NCBI RefSeq assembly: GCF_004801285.1
Contig: NZ_SSNY01000006.1
Coordinates: 186,001-250,000 of the forward strand
Direction: 5' to 3'
Source of the DNA: Ollibium composti
GTDB taxonomy: Bacteria; Pseudomonadota; Alphaproteobacteria; Rhizobiales; Rhizobiaceae
DNA length: 64,000 nucleotides
Shown: positions 34,745 to 44,198 of the stretch, in pieces
Position numbering within the stretch: position 1 is the first letter of the stretch
Layout of the letters: each line of letters starts with the position of its first letter
The notes under the pieces: generated by a model
Databases searched by the model: none
What the model saw: only the letters and a program-made list of their open reading frames with translations
What the model was told of the DNA's origin: nothing
Program-made: the position numbers and the translations under genes

Positions 34745-36010
34745 ATGTCGCAAGGCAACCTTCTCGATAGCGCCCTCTCCCGTCTCGACGAGGCGGCCAA
34801 GCATATCAACGTCGATCCCGACGTCATCGAGAAGCTGAAATACGCCCGCGAAACCACCAAGGTCCGATTGATGATCCGCATGGACGACGGGTCGCGAAAA
34901 TCGTTCCTCGCCTGGCGATGCCGCTACGACGACACGCGCGGCCCGACCAAGGGCGGCATCCGCTTCCATCCCGACGCCACGGTCGAGGAAGTCGAGATGC
35001 TGGCCTTCTGGATGACCTTCAAATGCGCGGTCATGAACCTGCCCTATGGCGGCGGCAAGGGCGCCGTGCAGGTCGATCCGCGCCAGCTCTCCAAGGCCGA
35101 GCTCGAGCGCCTGTCGCGTTCCTACATGCAGGCCTTCTCGCGCATCATCGGGCCGGACCGCGATATTCCGGCGCCGGACGTCTACACCAACGCCATGATC
35201 ATGGGCTGGATGGCCGACGAATATTCCGAGATCGTCGGGCAGGCCTCGCCGGCCGTCATCACCGGCAAGCCGATCGCGCTCGGCGGCTCGCTCGGGCGCG
35301 GCGACGCCACCGCGCGCGGCGGCTACTATCTGGTGCGGCATCTCTCCGGCGACCTCGGCCTCAAGGGCAAGCTGCGCATCGCCATCCAGGGCTTCGGCAA
35401 TGCCGGCCAGCATATCGCCTCGCTGTTCGCGGCCGACGGCCATTCGATCGTGGCGGTTTCGGATTCCGGCGGCGCGGTGGCCGCTGCCGGCGGCCTCGAC
35501 GTCGAGGCGCTGCTGGCCGCCAAGGCCGAAGGCCATTCGGTGGTGACGACGGCCGGCCGGCACGGCCATGAGGCCATCGCCGCCGACGAGATCGTCGGCG
35601 CCGATTGCGACATCCTCGTTCCCGCCGCGCTTGAAAACATGATCCACGAGCACAATGCCGCGACCGTCAAGGCCAGGCTGGTGCTGGAACTGGCCAACGG
35701 ACCGGTCACGCCGGAGGCCGACGCGATCCTGGCTTCGCGCGACGTCGTTGTGCTTCCCGATATCCTCGCCAATGCCGGCGGCGTCACCGTCTCCTATTTC
35801 GAGTGGGTGCAGAACAAGCAGGGCTATTACTGGGAGCTGGAGGAAATCCACACCAAGCTGCGCACCATCATGGAGCGCGAGGGCCGGGCGATCCGCGAGC
35901 TTTCGGTGTCGCGCGGCATCACCATGCGCACGGCCGCCTATGTCCATGCGCTGAGCCGGTTGGCCGAAGCGATCGAGGCGCACGGCACGCAAAGCTACTT
36001 CATCAGCTAG
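34745..36010 (+). CDS. Glu/Leu/Phe/Val dehydrogenase (glutamate dehydrogenase type)
   Basis: A 421-residue hexameric-type amino acid dehydrogenase. The catalytic Lys is in NLPYGGGKGAVQVDP, the substrate-binding KGGIRFHP precedes it, and the catalytic Asp is in DIPAPDVYT. The NAD domain has IAIQGFGNAGQHIA. Reaction: oxidative deamination of glutamate or reductive amination of 2-oxoglutarate. The start at 34745 is chosen because AAGG lies 7 bases upstream; the ATG at 34739 would be too close to it. The LysE exporter follows. Confidence 0.94.
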   Translation: MSQGNLLDSALSRLDEAAKHINVDPDVIEKLKYARETTKVRLMIRMDDGSRKSFLAWRCRYDDTRGPTKGGIRFHPDATVEEVEMLAFWMTFKCAVMNLPYGGGKGAVQVDPRQLSKAELERLSRSYMQAFSRIIGPDRDIPAPDVYTNAMIMGWMADEYSEIVGQASPAVITGKPIALGGSLGRGDATARGGYYLVRHLSGDLGLKGKLRIAIQGFGNAGQHIASLFAADGHSIVAVSDSGGAVAAAGGLDVEALLAAKAEGHSVVTTAGRHGHEAIAADEIVGADCDILVPAALENMIHEHNAATVKARLVLELANGPVTPEADAILASRDVVVLPDILANAGGVTVSYFEWVQNKQGYYWELEEIHTKLRTIMEREGRAIRELSVSRGITMRTAAYVHALSRLAEAIEAHGTQSYFIS

Positions 36011-36072
36011 TGATTTTCGGCTAGAGAAAGCGGGCGCCGATCCGGCGCTCGCTCCAATTCCGGTTGCCTCCC

Positions 36073-36714
36073 GTGACCTTCATTCCCGACCTTTCCATTC
36101 TCGTCCAGTTCGCCATCGCCAGCGTCATCCTGGCAATCACGCCGGGACCGGACATGACATTGTTCGTCTCGCGCACGCTCTCCCAGGGCCGCGCCACGGG
36201 CTTCGCCTCGATGTCGGGCGCCCTGTTCGGCACGCTGGTCCACACGACGCTGGTGGTGGTCGGCATCTCGGCACTGATCGTCGCCTCGCCGATGGCCTTT
36301 TTCGTGCTGAAGATTTTCGGTGCCGGTTATCTCGTCTTTCTCGCCTGGCAGGCGCTGACGAAGGGTTCGGCCTTCTCGCCGGAGGCAAAGGCCGGTCCGC
36401 GCATCTCGCTGTTGAGGAGCTGGATGGCCGGCCTCGGCGTCAACCTGCTCAATCCCAAGGTCATCCTGTTCTTCATGACCTTCCTGCCGCAATTCGTCTC
36501 CGCGCACGATCCGCATGCGCCGGGCAAGCTGTTCTTCCTAGGCGCCCTGTTCGTTGCGGTGTCGGTCGTGGTAACGGCGCCGATGGTGCTGGCGGCCGAA
36601 CGCTTCGCCGCGGCGATGAAGGCGAGCCCGCGGGTCACCCGCGTGGTCGATTATCTGTTCGCCGGCGTGTTTTCCGCCTTCGCGCTGAAGATCCTCACGG
36701 CCCAGGCGAAATAG
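36073..36714 (+). CDS. LysE-family amino acid exporter
   Basis: A 213-residue RhtB/LysE-type inner-membrane protein with about six membrane helices. ITPGPDMTLFVSRTLSQG is the family signature near the N-terminus and GLGVNLLNPKVILFFMTFLPQF is the central motif. The start is a GTG at 36073, or a TTG at 36064; no ATG fits. It lies 62 bases after glutamate dehydrogenase on the same strand, so it may export an amino acid linked to it. It overlaps the convergent membrane gene by 20 bases. Confidence 0.9.
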   Translation: MTFIPDLSILVQFAIASVILAITPGPDMTLFVSRTLSQGRATGFASMSGALFGTLVHTTLVVVGISALIVASPMAFFVLKIFGAGYLVFLAWQALTKGSAFSPEAKAGPRISLLRSWMAGLGVNLLNPKVILFFMTFLPQFVSAHDPHAPGKLFFLGALFVAVSVVVTAPMVLAAERFAAAMKASPRVTRVVDYLFAGVFSAFALKILTAQAK

Positions 36715-37162
36715 CGGCGGGCGCCCGCCACGACCCGGCCGTGCGGCCGGCGACCAGCCAGTAGAAAATGCCGCCGACGATGCCGCTGCCGAGGATCGTT
36801 GCCATCACGCGGGGGCTTGCGGCCTCGAGACCGGGATCGGATGCCTGATACAGGAAGGCGAGGAAGACGGCGGCGACCGCACCGCCGCCGAGCGCGTAGG
36901 TGAGCCAGTCCCGCCGTGCCAGAAACTCGCTGACCAGCACCACCGCGACCGACGGGATGAAGCCGAAATAGGCGACGAACAGGGCGACGAAGGGGACCGA
37001 AAAGATCAGCGAACCGGCCACCAAAGCCGGTGCGTCCCCGGGCTCGAAACCGGCCCAGGCGAAGACGATGGCGTGCAGGAAAGCGCTCGCCGACAGGGAG
37101 GCCGCGACATAGCCGGCCAGGATGACGACGAGGCGCAGCAGGCAGGCGAGGACGCCGCTCAT
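36695..37162 (-). CDS. Small membrane protein, paralogue of the next upstream gene
   Basis: A 155-residue hydrophobic protein with four likely membrane helices. RLVVILAGYVAASLSASAF at the start and GGIFYWLVAGR at the end resemble the corresponding parts of the neighbouring gene at 37159-37650. Its ATG overlaps that gene's TGA (ATGA). I do not recognise a named family; these are probably conserved rhizobial hypotheticals. Confidence 0.72.
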   Translation of the reverse strand: MSGVLACLLRLVVILAGYVAASLSASAFLHAIVFAWAGFEPGDAPALVAGSLIFSVPFVALFVAYFGFIPSVAVVLVSEFLARRDWLTYALGGGAVAAVFLAFLYQASDPGLEAASPRVMATILGSGIVGGIFYWLVAGRTAGSWRAPAAISPGP

Positions 37163-37650
37163 GTTTCCATCGCTCGCTGGCGCGCGGCGATGAAGCGTCC
37201 CGCGCCCGCCCAATAGGCCGCGCCGCCGGCGAAGCCGCCGGGAAGGGCGGCAAGGAACGGCTCGATCATGCCGAGCAGCGAGCCGCTGTAGATGCCGAAG
37301 ATGAGGAAGGACGGGACGACATCCGCCAGCCCGGCGAAGGCGTAGCTGCGCCAGCGCCGCCAGCCCAGCCGCTTGCCGAGCGTGATCGCGACGATGAAGC
37401 CCGGCAGGGCGCAGAAGAACGTCCAGAAGAAGGCGACGAAGACGATGACGGGCGCGTCGGTCAGCGCGAAGCGGACACCCGCCAACGTGCCGCTCGACAT
37501 CGCCGACGGTGCAAACAGCAACGCCACCGTCACCACGGTGGCGACCGCGACGGCAAGGACATAGCCGGCGGCGATCAGCAACAGTTTCAAGAGGGCCGAC
37601 CGCAGCCGGCCGGGCCTGTCGCCTTGCGCTCCGGTGGCGCCGGCGCTCAC
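37159..37650 (-). CDS. Small membrane protein coupled to rlmN
   Basis: A 163-residue protein with four hydrophobic segments, starting at a GTG that overlaps the rlmN stop (GTGA). The first helix [20 protein letters not shown] and the end [17 protein letters not shown] resemble the following gene, so the two are tandem paralogues. No motif suggests an enzymatic role. The GTG is chosen because of the overlap; there is no ATG before the first helix. Confidence 0.7.
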   Translation of the reverse strand: MSAGATGAQGDRPGRLRSALLKLLLIAAGYVLAVAVATVVTVALLFAPSAMSSGTLAGVRFALTDAPVIVFVAFFWTFFCALPGFIVAITLGKRLGWRRWRSYAFAGLADVVPSFLIFGIYSGSLLGMIEPFLAALPGGFAGGAAYWAGAGRFIAARQRAMET

Positions 37651-38879
37651 GCCTCGCCGTGTCCCGCGATCATCATCGCTTCGAGCGCCAGCCGGTCCAC
37701 TTTCCGCATGCGCTCCGATTCCGACTTCAACTGGCCGCAGGCGGCGAGGATGTCGCGGCCGCGCGGCGTGCGGATCGGCGAGGCGTAGCCGGCATTGTTG
37801 ATGAAGTCGGCGAAGCGCTCGATCGTCTCCCAGTCGGAGCACTGGTAGTTGGTGCCCGGCCAGGGATTGAAGGGAATCAGGTTGATCTTGGCCGGAATGC
37901 CTTTCAAGAGCGCCACCAGCGCGCGGGCGTCGTCGAGGCTGTCGTTGACGTCCTTCAGCATGACGTATTCGAAGGTGATGCGGCGGGCGTTGGACAGGCC
38001 CGGATAGGCGCGGCAGGCTGCGATCAGCTCCTTCAGCGGGAACTTCTTGTTGATCGGCACCAGCAGGTCGCGCAGGTCGTCGTTGGTGGCGTGCAGCGAG
38101 ATCGCCAGCATGACGCCGATCTCCTCGCCCGTGCGGTAGATTTCCGGCACCACGCCCGAGGTCGAAAGCGTGATGCGGCGCTTCGACAGCGCCAGCCCGT
38201 CGCCGTCGGAGGCGATCAGCAGCGCCTTCTTCACCGCCTCGAAATTGTACAGCGGCTCGCCCATGCCCATCATGACGATGTTGGACACTTTCCGCCCCTC
38301 GGTTGGTACGATGGCGCCGGCCGGCGTGTCGCGGTCGGGGAAGTCGCCCAGCCGGTCGCGGGCGGAAAGCAGCTGGGCGAGAATTTCCTCGGCCGTCAGG
38401 TTGCGCACCAGCTTCTGCGTGCCGGTGTGGCAGAAGGAACAGGTCAGCGTGCAGCCGACCTGGCTGGAGATGCACAGCGTGCCGCGACCTTCCTCGGGAA
38501 TGTAGACCGTCTCGATCTCCACCGGCCGGCCGGCGCCGCGCGGCGGAAACCGGAACAGCCATTTGCGGGTGCCGTCGGTGGAGATCTGCTCCTCGACGAT
38601 TTCCGGCCGTGCAATGGAAAAATGCCGGTCGAGCGCGGTGCGCAGGTCCTTGGAGATGTTGAACATCAGGGAAAAATCGGAGACGCCGCGCACATAGAGC
38701 CAGTGCCAGAGCTGGCTGGCGCGCATCTTCGCCTGCTTTTCCGGCACGATGCCAGCGGCGACGAGCGCCGCGGCCAGTTCGGGCCGGGTCAGGCCGATCA
38801 GCGGGGGTTTTTCGGCAACGACGGGACGGGCAAGCGCTGCGCGCGCGTCCGGGTTGGTAAGATCGAGGGAAAGGGACAT
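37647..38879 (-). CDS. rlmN: 23S rRNA (adenine2503-C2) / tRNA methyltransferase RlmN
   Basis: A 410-residue radical SAM enzyme that methylates C2 of A2503 in 23S rRNA. The 4Fe-4S motif C-x3-C-x2-C is in [28 protein letters not shown] and [13 protein letters not shown] are further RlmN/Cfr blocks. The C-terminal Cys that forms the protein-RNA intermediate is likely the one in [20 protein letters not shown]. It is the first gene of a three-gene overlapping set with two membrane proteins. Confidence 0.96.
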   Translation of the reverse strand: MSLSLDLTNPDARAALARPVVAEKPPLIGLTRPELAAALVAAGIVPEKQAKMRASQLWHWLYVRGVSDFSLMFNISKDLRTALDRHFSIARPEIVEEQISTDGTRKWLFRFPPRGAGRPVEIETVYIPEEGRGTLCISSQVGCTLTCSFCHTGTQKLVRNLTAEEILAQLLSARDRLGDFPDRDTPAGAIVPTEGRKVSNIVMMGMGEPLYNFEAVKKALLIASDGDGLALSKRRITLSTSGVVPEIYRTGEEIGVMLAISLHATNDDLRDLLVPINKKFPLKELIAACRAYPGLSNARRITFEYVMLKDVNDSLDDARALVALLKGIPAKINLIPFNPWPGTNYQCSDWETIERFADFINNAGYASPIRTPRGRDILAACGQLKSESERMRKVDRLALEAMMIAGHGEA

Positions 38880-39076
38880 GGCCGGCCCAATATAAGCGAT
38901 TTGCGGCCGATTTCAGCACCGGGCGCACGGAAAACGCGGCGCATAGCACAGGTTGGCGGAAGAGTCATCGGCCGGAGGAAGCGGCGGTCCCGGCGGCGTC
39001 AGCCATCGCGAGCCGTTGATGGGTTCAACGCGCTTTCGAGCTGTGTTACCGCTCGCCGAAACAGGCAGCTTCGACG

Positions 39077-40426
39077 ATGGCAGTCCCGCCCCGCAAATAT
39101 CCCATGCTGCGTCGCACGCGCGTGCTCTGGGGCTCGCGCCGCGTCTGGCAACCCCGCCTGGTGTTCTGGAGCGGCGCCATCGCCGTCGGCCTTATCAGCG
39201 TCCTTTTCGCGAAGCTGGCCGATCTGGCGCAACTCGGCTTCCACATGCTGGTGAATGACGGCCATGGCTGGCGCGGCTGGCTACCGCTGGTCGTCACGCC
39301 GCTCGGCTTCGTCGCCTGCGCGTGGCTCGCCTTCACCTGCTTCCCCAATTCGCAGGGTAGCGGCATCCCCCAGGCGATCGCGGCACGGCATCTTCGTTCC
39401 GACGAGGATCGTAGCCGCCTGCTCTCGCTGAAGATGGTGGTCGGTAAGATCGGCCTCACCCTGCTGGGACTGCTCTGCGGCGCCTCGATCAGCCGCGAGG
39501 GACCGACGGTGCAGGTCGGAGCCTCCGTGATGTTGCAGGCGGCGCGCTGGGGCGGCATCGCGCAGGAACGGGGGCTCATCCTGGCCGGTTCGGCGGCGGG
39601 CGTGGCGGCTGCCTTCAACACGCCGCTCGCCGGCATCGTCTTCGCCATCGAGGAGATGGGGCGTACCTACCAGGCACGCACCAACGGGCTTGTGCTGACG
39701 GCAGTGATCTTCGCCGGCCTTGCCTCCCTGGGACTGGTCGGCAACTACACCTATTTCGGCGTCGCCAAGGACAGCGTGTCGTTTGCCGACTGGCCGCTGG
39801 TGATCGCCTGCGGCGTCGTGGGCGGCGGGTTCGGCGCGCTGTTCTCGTGGCTGACGCTCAAGGCGACGCGCCGGATCCGGCGCTGGAACACGCTGCAGCC
39901 GTTGAAACGCACGCTGGTCGTCGCCGCGCTATGCGGGCTCGGCGTCGCCGTCATCGGGCTGGCAGCCGGCGGGCTGACGTTCGGCACCGGCTACAGCCAG
40001 GCGCGCGGTGCCATCGAGGGTGCTCCGCTCCCGTGGTATTTCTTCGGCGCCAAGCTGACGGCCGGCGTGCTGTCGACCGTCTCGGGCATTCCGGGCGGTC
40101 TGTTCGCGCCGTCGCTGGCCGTGGGAGCGGGACTTGGCAGCACGCTCGGCATAGCCTTCGGCTCCAGCATCGGCATCGCCTCGCTGCTCGGCATGGCCGG
40201 CTATTTCGCCGGCGTGGTGCAGGCGCCGATGACGGCTTTCGTCATCATCCTGGAGATGACCGGCAACCACGACAACGTCATCGCGCTGATGCTGGCGTCG
40301 ATGCTGGGTTACGGCACGGCGCGCATCGTGTCGCACGAGCCGCTCTACCACGCCCTGTCGCGCATCTTCATCGCCGAGGCGATCCGCAGGCATCGTGCCG
40401 AGGCCGCACCGGGCGCCGAAGGCTGA
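39077..40426 (+). CDS. ClC-family chloride channel/transporter
   Basis: A 449-residue inner-membrane protein. Ion-selectivity motifs are QGSGIPQAI, ISREGPTVQ (normally GREGP) and GIPGGLFAPSLAVGAGLG. The gating Glu of the second motif is retained near residue 139, which is compatible with H+/Cl- exchange. No C-terminal CBS domains are present. The neighbours give no hint of a specific role; acid resistance or chloride balance are usual for the family. Confidence 0.93.
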   Translation: MAVPPRKYPMLRRTRVLWGSRRVWQPRLVFWSGAIAVGLISVLFAKLADLAQLGFHMLVNDGHGWRGWLPLVVTPLGFVACAWLAFTCFPNSQGSGIPQAIAARHLRSDEDRSRLLSLKMVVGKIGLTLLGLLCGASISREGPTVQVGASVMLQAARWGGIAQERGLILAGSAAGVAAAFNTPLAGIVFAIEEMGRTYQARTNGLVLTAVIFAGLASLGLVGNYTYFGVAKDSVSFADWPLVIACGVVGGGFGALFSWLTLKATRRIRRWNTLQPLKRTLVVAALCGLGVAVIGLAAGGLTFGTGYSQARGAIEGAPLPWYFFGAKLTAGVLSTVSGIPGGLFAPSLAVGAGLGSTLGIAFGSSIGIASLLGMAGYFAGVVQAPMTAFVIILEMTGNHDNVIALMLASMLGYGTARIVSHEPLYHALSRIFIAEAIRRHRAEAAPGAEG

Positions 40427-40475
40427 GCCGTCAATCCGGCGGCCGCCGTCGACCGGCAAGCAGCCGTGAGAGCAC

Positions 40476-40979
40476 CTACTTGCAGCTCTTGATCGAATCG
40501 AGCGCCGCCGAGATGCCCTTGAGCGAGAAGGTATAGCTGGTGGCGTTGCCGCGGCCGGACTTGGCCTCGACCTTCATGTCGGAACCGCCCTTCATGGCGG
40601 CGACCAGCACCGGCTCTTCGGCCGCGTTCTCGACCCAGGCCGACTTGCCCTTGGTGAACATCGAGAAGGACTTGCCGTTGATCGTGACGGTGGCCTTCGA
40701 GCCTTCCTGGAAGTTGTAGCCGGCGATGAACTGCGGCTCGTAGGATACCTGCTGGCCCGGCCGCTGGCTGACGAAGAAGAACATATCGCCGTGGTCGAGG
40801 CTGGGTGGCTGCTTGTCGGTCGGCACCGTCAGCACGTAGCAGACCTTGCCGTTCGCCGTCTTGTAACTGTAGGTGCCCCAGGCGCTGTGCTGGCCGATCT
40901 TGGTCGCCTGCTGGGCGAGCGCCGGAGCTGCGCCCGCGACAAGGATGAGGCTCGCAACTGTGGCTATCAATCCGCGCAT
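40476..40979 (-). CDS. Invasion-associated locus B (IalB) family protein
   Basis: A 167-residue secreted protein. The start at 40979 gives a signal peptide (RGLIATVASLILVAGAAPALA, cleaved before QQATK). GKVCYVLTVPTDKQPP, FFVSQRPGQQVSYEPQF and the C-terminal SLKGISAALDSIKSC are IalB blocks, with the two Cys likely in a disulfide. IalB of Bartonella aids erythrocyte entry; free-living rhizobia also have paralogues whose role is unknown. It is convergent with the ClC gene. Confidence 0.88.
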   Translation of the reverse strand: MRGLIATVASLILVAGAAPALAQQATKIGQHSAWGTYSYKTANGKVCYVLTVPTDKQPPSLDHGDMFFFVSQRPGQQVSYEPQFIAGYNFQEGSKATVTINGKSFSMFTKGKSAWVENAAEEPVLVAAMKGGSDMKVEAKSGRGNATSYTFSLKGISAALDSIKSCK

Positions 40980-41243
40980 CGCTTTTCCCGTATTCTCAAA
41001 TGGTTCGAAAGCCAGGCCGGATCCCGCCCAGCCCGTTCGCTTCATTTTGATTTAATCTGGGTTACCAAAGGGTGAACTTCCGGGAAAGGAACCCCCACCA
41101 AAGGAAACCGCCGCCATCTCCGCGCCGCAACCCGAGAGCGGCGGCGCGATGTCCCTGACCGACTTGGAAAATAGGAAAGCGGCGAGAGTTTGACTGCGCC
41201 TGCCACGGGAGGCGCAGGGAGCGGTGCGTCGATCCGCCCCGGA

Positions 41244-41603
41244 TCAGCTTTCGTCGGCGATCGCCTCGCGGGCGGCCAGCCGATGCGCGGGCGTGATGTG
41301 GGCGCGCACTGCGGCGATCGCCGCCGTCAGCACGGCAACGTCGTCTGTGAAGCCGAGGCCGAAGACGAAATCGGGAATGGCGTCGGTCGGCAGCACGAAA
41401 TAACCCAGCGCAGCCAACAGGATACCCTTGGCGCGAAGCGGCGTGTTCTTGTCGAGCGCGCAATAATAGGCGGCCACGACATCCTCCATGAAGGGGATGT
41501 GCCGCGCGGCCTTTTTGGCGGTACGCCAGAACTTTGCACGCACTTCGGTCTCGTCGCCAGGCTTGCCGAAACGGGAAAAATCGAAGCCGGTCTGCTTCGC
41601 CAT
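41244..41603 (-). CDS. YkvA family (DUF1232) protein
   Basis: A 119-residue protein with the DUF1232 core LLAALGYFVLPTDAIPDFVFGLGFTDDVAVL, one hydrophobic segment followed by a conserved Asp-rich loop. The start at 41603 is chosen because AAAGGAG lies 6 bases upstream; the ATG at 41609 would sit directly against it. Function unknown; relatives are membrane-associated. Confidence 0.85.
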   Translation of the reverse strand: MAKQTGFDFSRFGKPGDETEVRAKFWRTAKKAARHIPFMEDVVAAYYCALDKNTPLRAKGILLAALGYFVLPTDAIPDFVFGLGFTDDVAVLTAAIAAVRAHITPAHRLAAREAIADES

Positions 41604-41683
41604 TGCCATCTCCTTTCGCCGGCCCCGAAAGGCCGTTCAACGGAAATGTGGGGAAAGTGCGCGGCCGGTGCAAGACCTCGCGG

Positions 41684-41992
41684 TCAGCGGCCGGTCGAAC
41701 CGCCGGCTAGGCGGTCGATCTTTCCCGCCAGTTCGATATCGAGCGCGGTCAGGCCGCCCGCATCGTGTGTGTTCAAGCGAATGTGAACGGTCTTGTAGAC
41801 GTTCGACCAGTCGGGATGGTGGTTCATCTTCTCGGCCGCCAGCGCCACGCGCGTCATGAAGGCGAAGGCCTCGGAGAAATTGCGGAACTCGAAAGTACGG
41901 GCAATGGACCCGCCGTCAGAGCCAAGCGTCCAGCCATTCAGCCGTGTGAGTGCTTCGTCCACCGCCGCCGAGGAGAGCTTTTCGCGTGCCAT
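41684..41992 (-). CDS. phhB: 4a-hydroxytetrahydrobiopterin dehydratase (pterin-4a-carbinolamine dehydratase)
   Basis: A 102-residue PCD/DCoH protein. The active-site His pair and Asp are in [28 protein letters not shown], the diagnostic block. It recycles pterin cofactor after phenylalanine hydroxylation; phhA is not in the window. The start shares one base with the thpR stop (TGATG). Confidence 0.95.
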   Translation of the reverse strand: MAREKLSSAAVDEALTRLNGWTLGSDGGSIARTFEFRNFSEAFAFMTRVALAAEKMNHHPDWSNVYKTVHIRLNTHDAGGLTALDIELAGKIDRLAGGSTGR

Positions 41993-42588
41993 CAGCGCAT
42001 GACCCCCGACAGGTCGCGCGCGTCGTCGTGCCGATCCGCGAACCGTCCTTCGCCGGCCAGCAGCGGCCACGCCTCCTCGATCACATAAGGACCGCCGCCG
42101 ACCGAATCGCGCGACGACATCAGGACGAAACGGCCGACACGGAAGGGCTGGGCGGCGAAGTTGCCGCGCGCCGAAAGATAGTGTGCCACGTCGAGCGGGC
42201 TGGAATTGCGCAGCCGGGCCAGCGTGACGTGCGGCATGAACTTGCGCGGATCGGAAGGCAGGCCGAGCCGCTGGCAGATGCGCTCGATCTCGGCTTGCAG
42301 CGCGGCCAGGTCGGGCGAGGCGGCGGCTCCCGCCCACACCGCATGCGGCTTCTTGCCGCCGAAGGCGCCGACGCCCGACAGGGTCAGCGAGAAGGCGGGC
42401 CGCCGCACCCGGTCCAGCGCATCGGCGATCTCGTCGGCGACATGGCCCTCGACGTCACCGATGAAGCGCAGCGTGATGTGGTAGTTCTCGACGTCGATCC
42501 AGCGGGCGCCCGGCAGGCCACCCCTGAGCAGCGACAGCGAAAGGGCGGCGTCGCGCGGGATTTCGAGGGCGGTGAAAAGACGCGGCAT
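41992..42588 (-). CDS. thpR: RNA 2',3'-cyclic phosphodiesterase (2'-5' RNA ligase family)
   Basis: A 198-residue 2H phosphoesterase. The two catalytic H-x-T/S-x motifs are [10 protein letters not shown] (about 44-53) and [10 protein letters not shown] (about 126-135). It opens 2',3'-cyclic phosphates or acts on 2'-5' linked RNA. The Met at 42588 begins [10 protein letters not shown], the family start. Directly followed by phhB. Confidence 0.93.
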   Translation of the reverse strand: MPRLFTALEIPRDAALSLSLLRGGLPGARWIDVENYHITLRFIGDVEGHVADEIADALDRVRRPAFSLTLSGVGAFGGKKPHAVWAGAAASPDLAALQAEIERICQRLGLPSDPRKFMPHVTLARLRNSSPLDVAHYLSARGNFAAQPFRVGRFVLMSSRDSVGGGPYVIEEAWPLLAGEGRFADRHDDARDLSGVMR

Positions 42589-42729
42589 GGCAAGCCTCCT
42601 GTCCTCGAATCGAAATCTTGTCCGACAGCGAATCACCGATGGCCGGCGGGAGCAAGCGGTTTGTTTTTTGCACGGGCGCCGCCGCCCGCCATCAGAACAA
42701 TCGCGAAAGGGCCGGACGGTTCCGCCCGC

Positions 42730-43368
42730 TCACGACTTCGATTGCAAGGTCGACACCGCTTTCTCGACCATCGGCAGGATACCCTCGACGATCCGCTTCA
42801 CGCCGGCGGCGTTGGGATGCATGGCGTCTTCCAATTGCAGGGCGGAATTGCCAGCGACGCCGTCGAGGAAGAACGGATAGAGCGGCACGCCGTATTTTTC
42901 AGCGAGGCGTGGATAGATGGTGCCGAAGGCCTCCCCGTAGGCGTGGCCGAGATTGGGCGCGGCCACCATGCCGGCGAGCAGCACCGGGATGTCGCGCTCT
43001 TTCAGCCGCGCCAGCATGGCGTCCAGGTTCTTGTCGACCAGTGCCGGATCGATGCCGCGCAGCATGTCGTTGCCGCCGAATTCGAGGATGACGAGTGCCG
43101 TGCCATCCGGCACCGACCAGTCGAGTCGGGCAAGCCCGCCGCTGGTGGTGTCGCCGGACACGCCGGCATTGGCGACGCTGACGTCGAAGCCCTTGTCGCG
43201 CAGGGCCTTTTCCAGCTGGTCGGTGAAGCGGTCTCCCGGCGCCAGCTGATAGCCCGCCATCAGGCTGTCGCCGAAGCCGACGATCTGCAACGGTCCGGCG
43301 CCGGCCGACTGCGGCATCAGGCCCAGCACGAGGAGCGCGAGCGCGTGAAGAAGATGTTTGAAAGCCAT
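42730..43368 (-). CDS. tesA: Periplasmic SGNH arylesterase / lysophospholipase TesA
   Basis: A 212-residue GDSL hydrolase with a signal peptide (LLHALALLVLGLMPQSAGA). Catalytic Ser is in GFGDSLMAGYQL, oxyanion residues are in ANAGVSGDTTSGG and EFGGNDMLRG, and the Asp-x-x-His pair is in DAMHPNAAG. It cleaves acyl esters and thioesters. It is divergent from the ybbA-ybbP-like transporter, the same arrangement as in E. coli. Confidence 0.93.
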   Translation of the reverse strand: MAFKHLLHALALLVLGLMPQSAGAGPLQIVGFGDSLMAGYQLAPGDRFTDQLEKALRDKGFDVSVANAGVSGDTTSGGLARLDWSVPDGTALVILEFGGNDMLRGIDPALVDKNLDAMLARLKERDIPVLLAGMVAAPNLGHAYGEAFGTIYPRLAEKYGVPLYPFFLDGVAGNSALQLEDAMHPNAAGVKRIVEGILPMVEKAVSTLQSKS

Positions 43369-43478
43369 GTCGGCAGACCCATATGAGCGAGGCGTTTCTT
43401 GCGTCGATGTTGGCCATATAGGGCGGGTTCCGGCAGAATGTTCAATTCAGTTTCACCCCGCTCGGGACTTGTCGCGCC

Positions 43479-44180
43479 GTGAAGGACGCCGCGATCGCGA
43501 TGCGCGACGTCTCGCTGACCCTGGGCGAGGGCGCGTCCGCCGTGAAGGTGCTCGACCGCGTCAGCCTGGAAGTTGCCGCCGGCGAGGCGGTCGGCATCGT
43601 CGGCCCGTCCGGTTCCGGCAAGTCGACGCTGCTGATGGTCCTGGCCGGGCTGGAGCGGATCGATTCGGGCACGATACGGATTGCGGGCCAGTCGCTTGCC
43701 GGGAAAAACGAAGACTGGATCGCATCGTTTCGGGGACGAAACATCGGCATCGTCTTCCAGTCCTTCCATCTCATCCCCAACATGACGGCGCTTGAGAATG
43801 TTGCCGTGCCGCTGGAGCTTGCCGGCCATGCCGATCCGTTCGGCCTGGCCGCAGCCGAACTCAGTGCGGTCGGCCTCGCCGGCCGTTTCACGCATTATCC
43901 GGGCGAGTTGTCCGGCGGCGAGCAGCAGCGCGTGGCGATCGCGCGGGCGCTGGCGCCGGCGCCGCATATCCTGATCGCCGACGAACCGACCGGCAATCTC
44001 GACCAGGCGACCGGCGCGCAGGTGGCTGACCTCCTGTTCGCCAAGGCGGCCGAACGCGGCACGACACTGGTGCTGGTCACCCACGATCCGGCGCTTGCCG
44101 CGCGCTGCGGCCGGCAGGTCGCCATGCGCTCGGGGCGGATCGTCGAGGATGCGGCGCCGGCCAGGCTGGCGAGCGCATGA
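43479..44180 (+). CDS. ABC transporter ATPase, YbbA/LolD type
   Basis: A 233-residue ATPase. Walker A is GPSGSGKST, the signature is LSGGEQQRVAIARAL, and Walker B is HILIADEPTGNLD, with the TGNLD typical of MacB/LolD-class ATPases. The start is a GTG at 43479; an ATG at 43500 would cut the first strand. It pairs with the FtsX-type permease 18 bases downstream. Confidence 0.92.
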   Translation: MKDAAIAMRDVSLTLGEGASAVKVLDRVSLEVAAGEAVGIVGPSGSGKSTLLMVLAGLERIDSGTIRIAGQSLAGKNEDWIASFRGRNIGIVFQSFHLIPNMTALENVAVPLELAGHADPFGLAAAELSAVGLAGRFTHYPGELSGGEQQRVAIARALAPAPHILIADEPTGNLDQATGAQVADLLFAKAAERGTTLVLVTHDPALAARCGRQVAMRSGRIVEDAAPARLASA

Positions 44181-44198
44181 CCGGCCGGGCGTAGAGCG

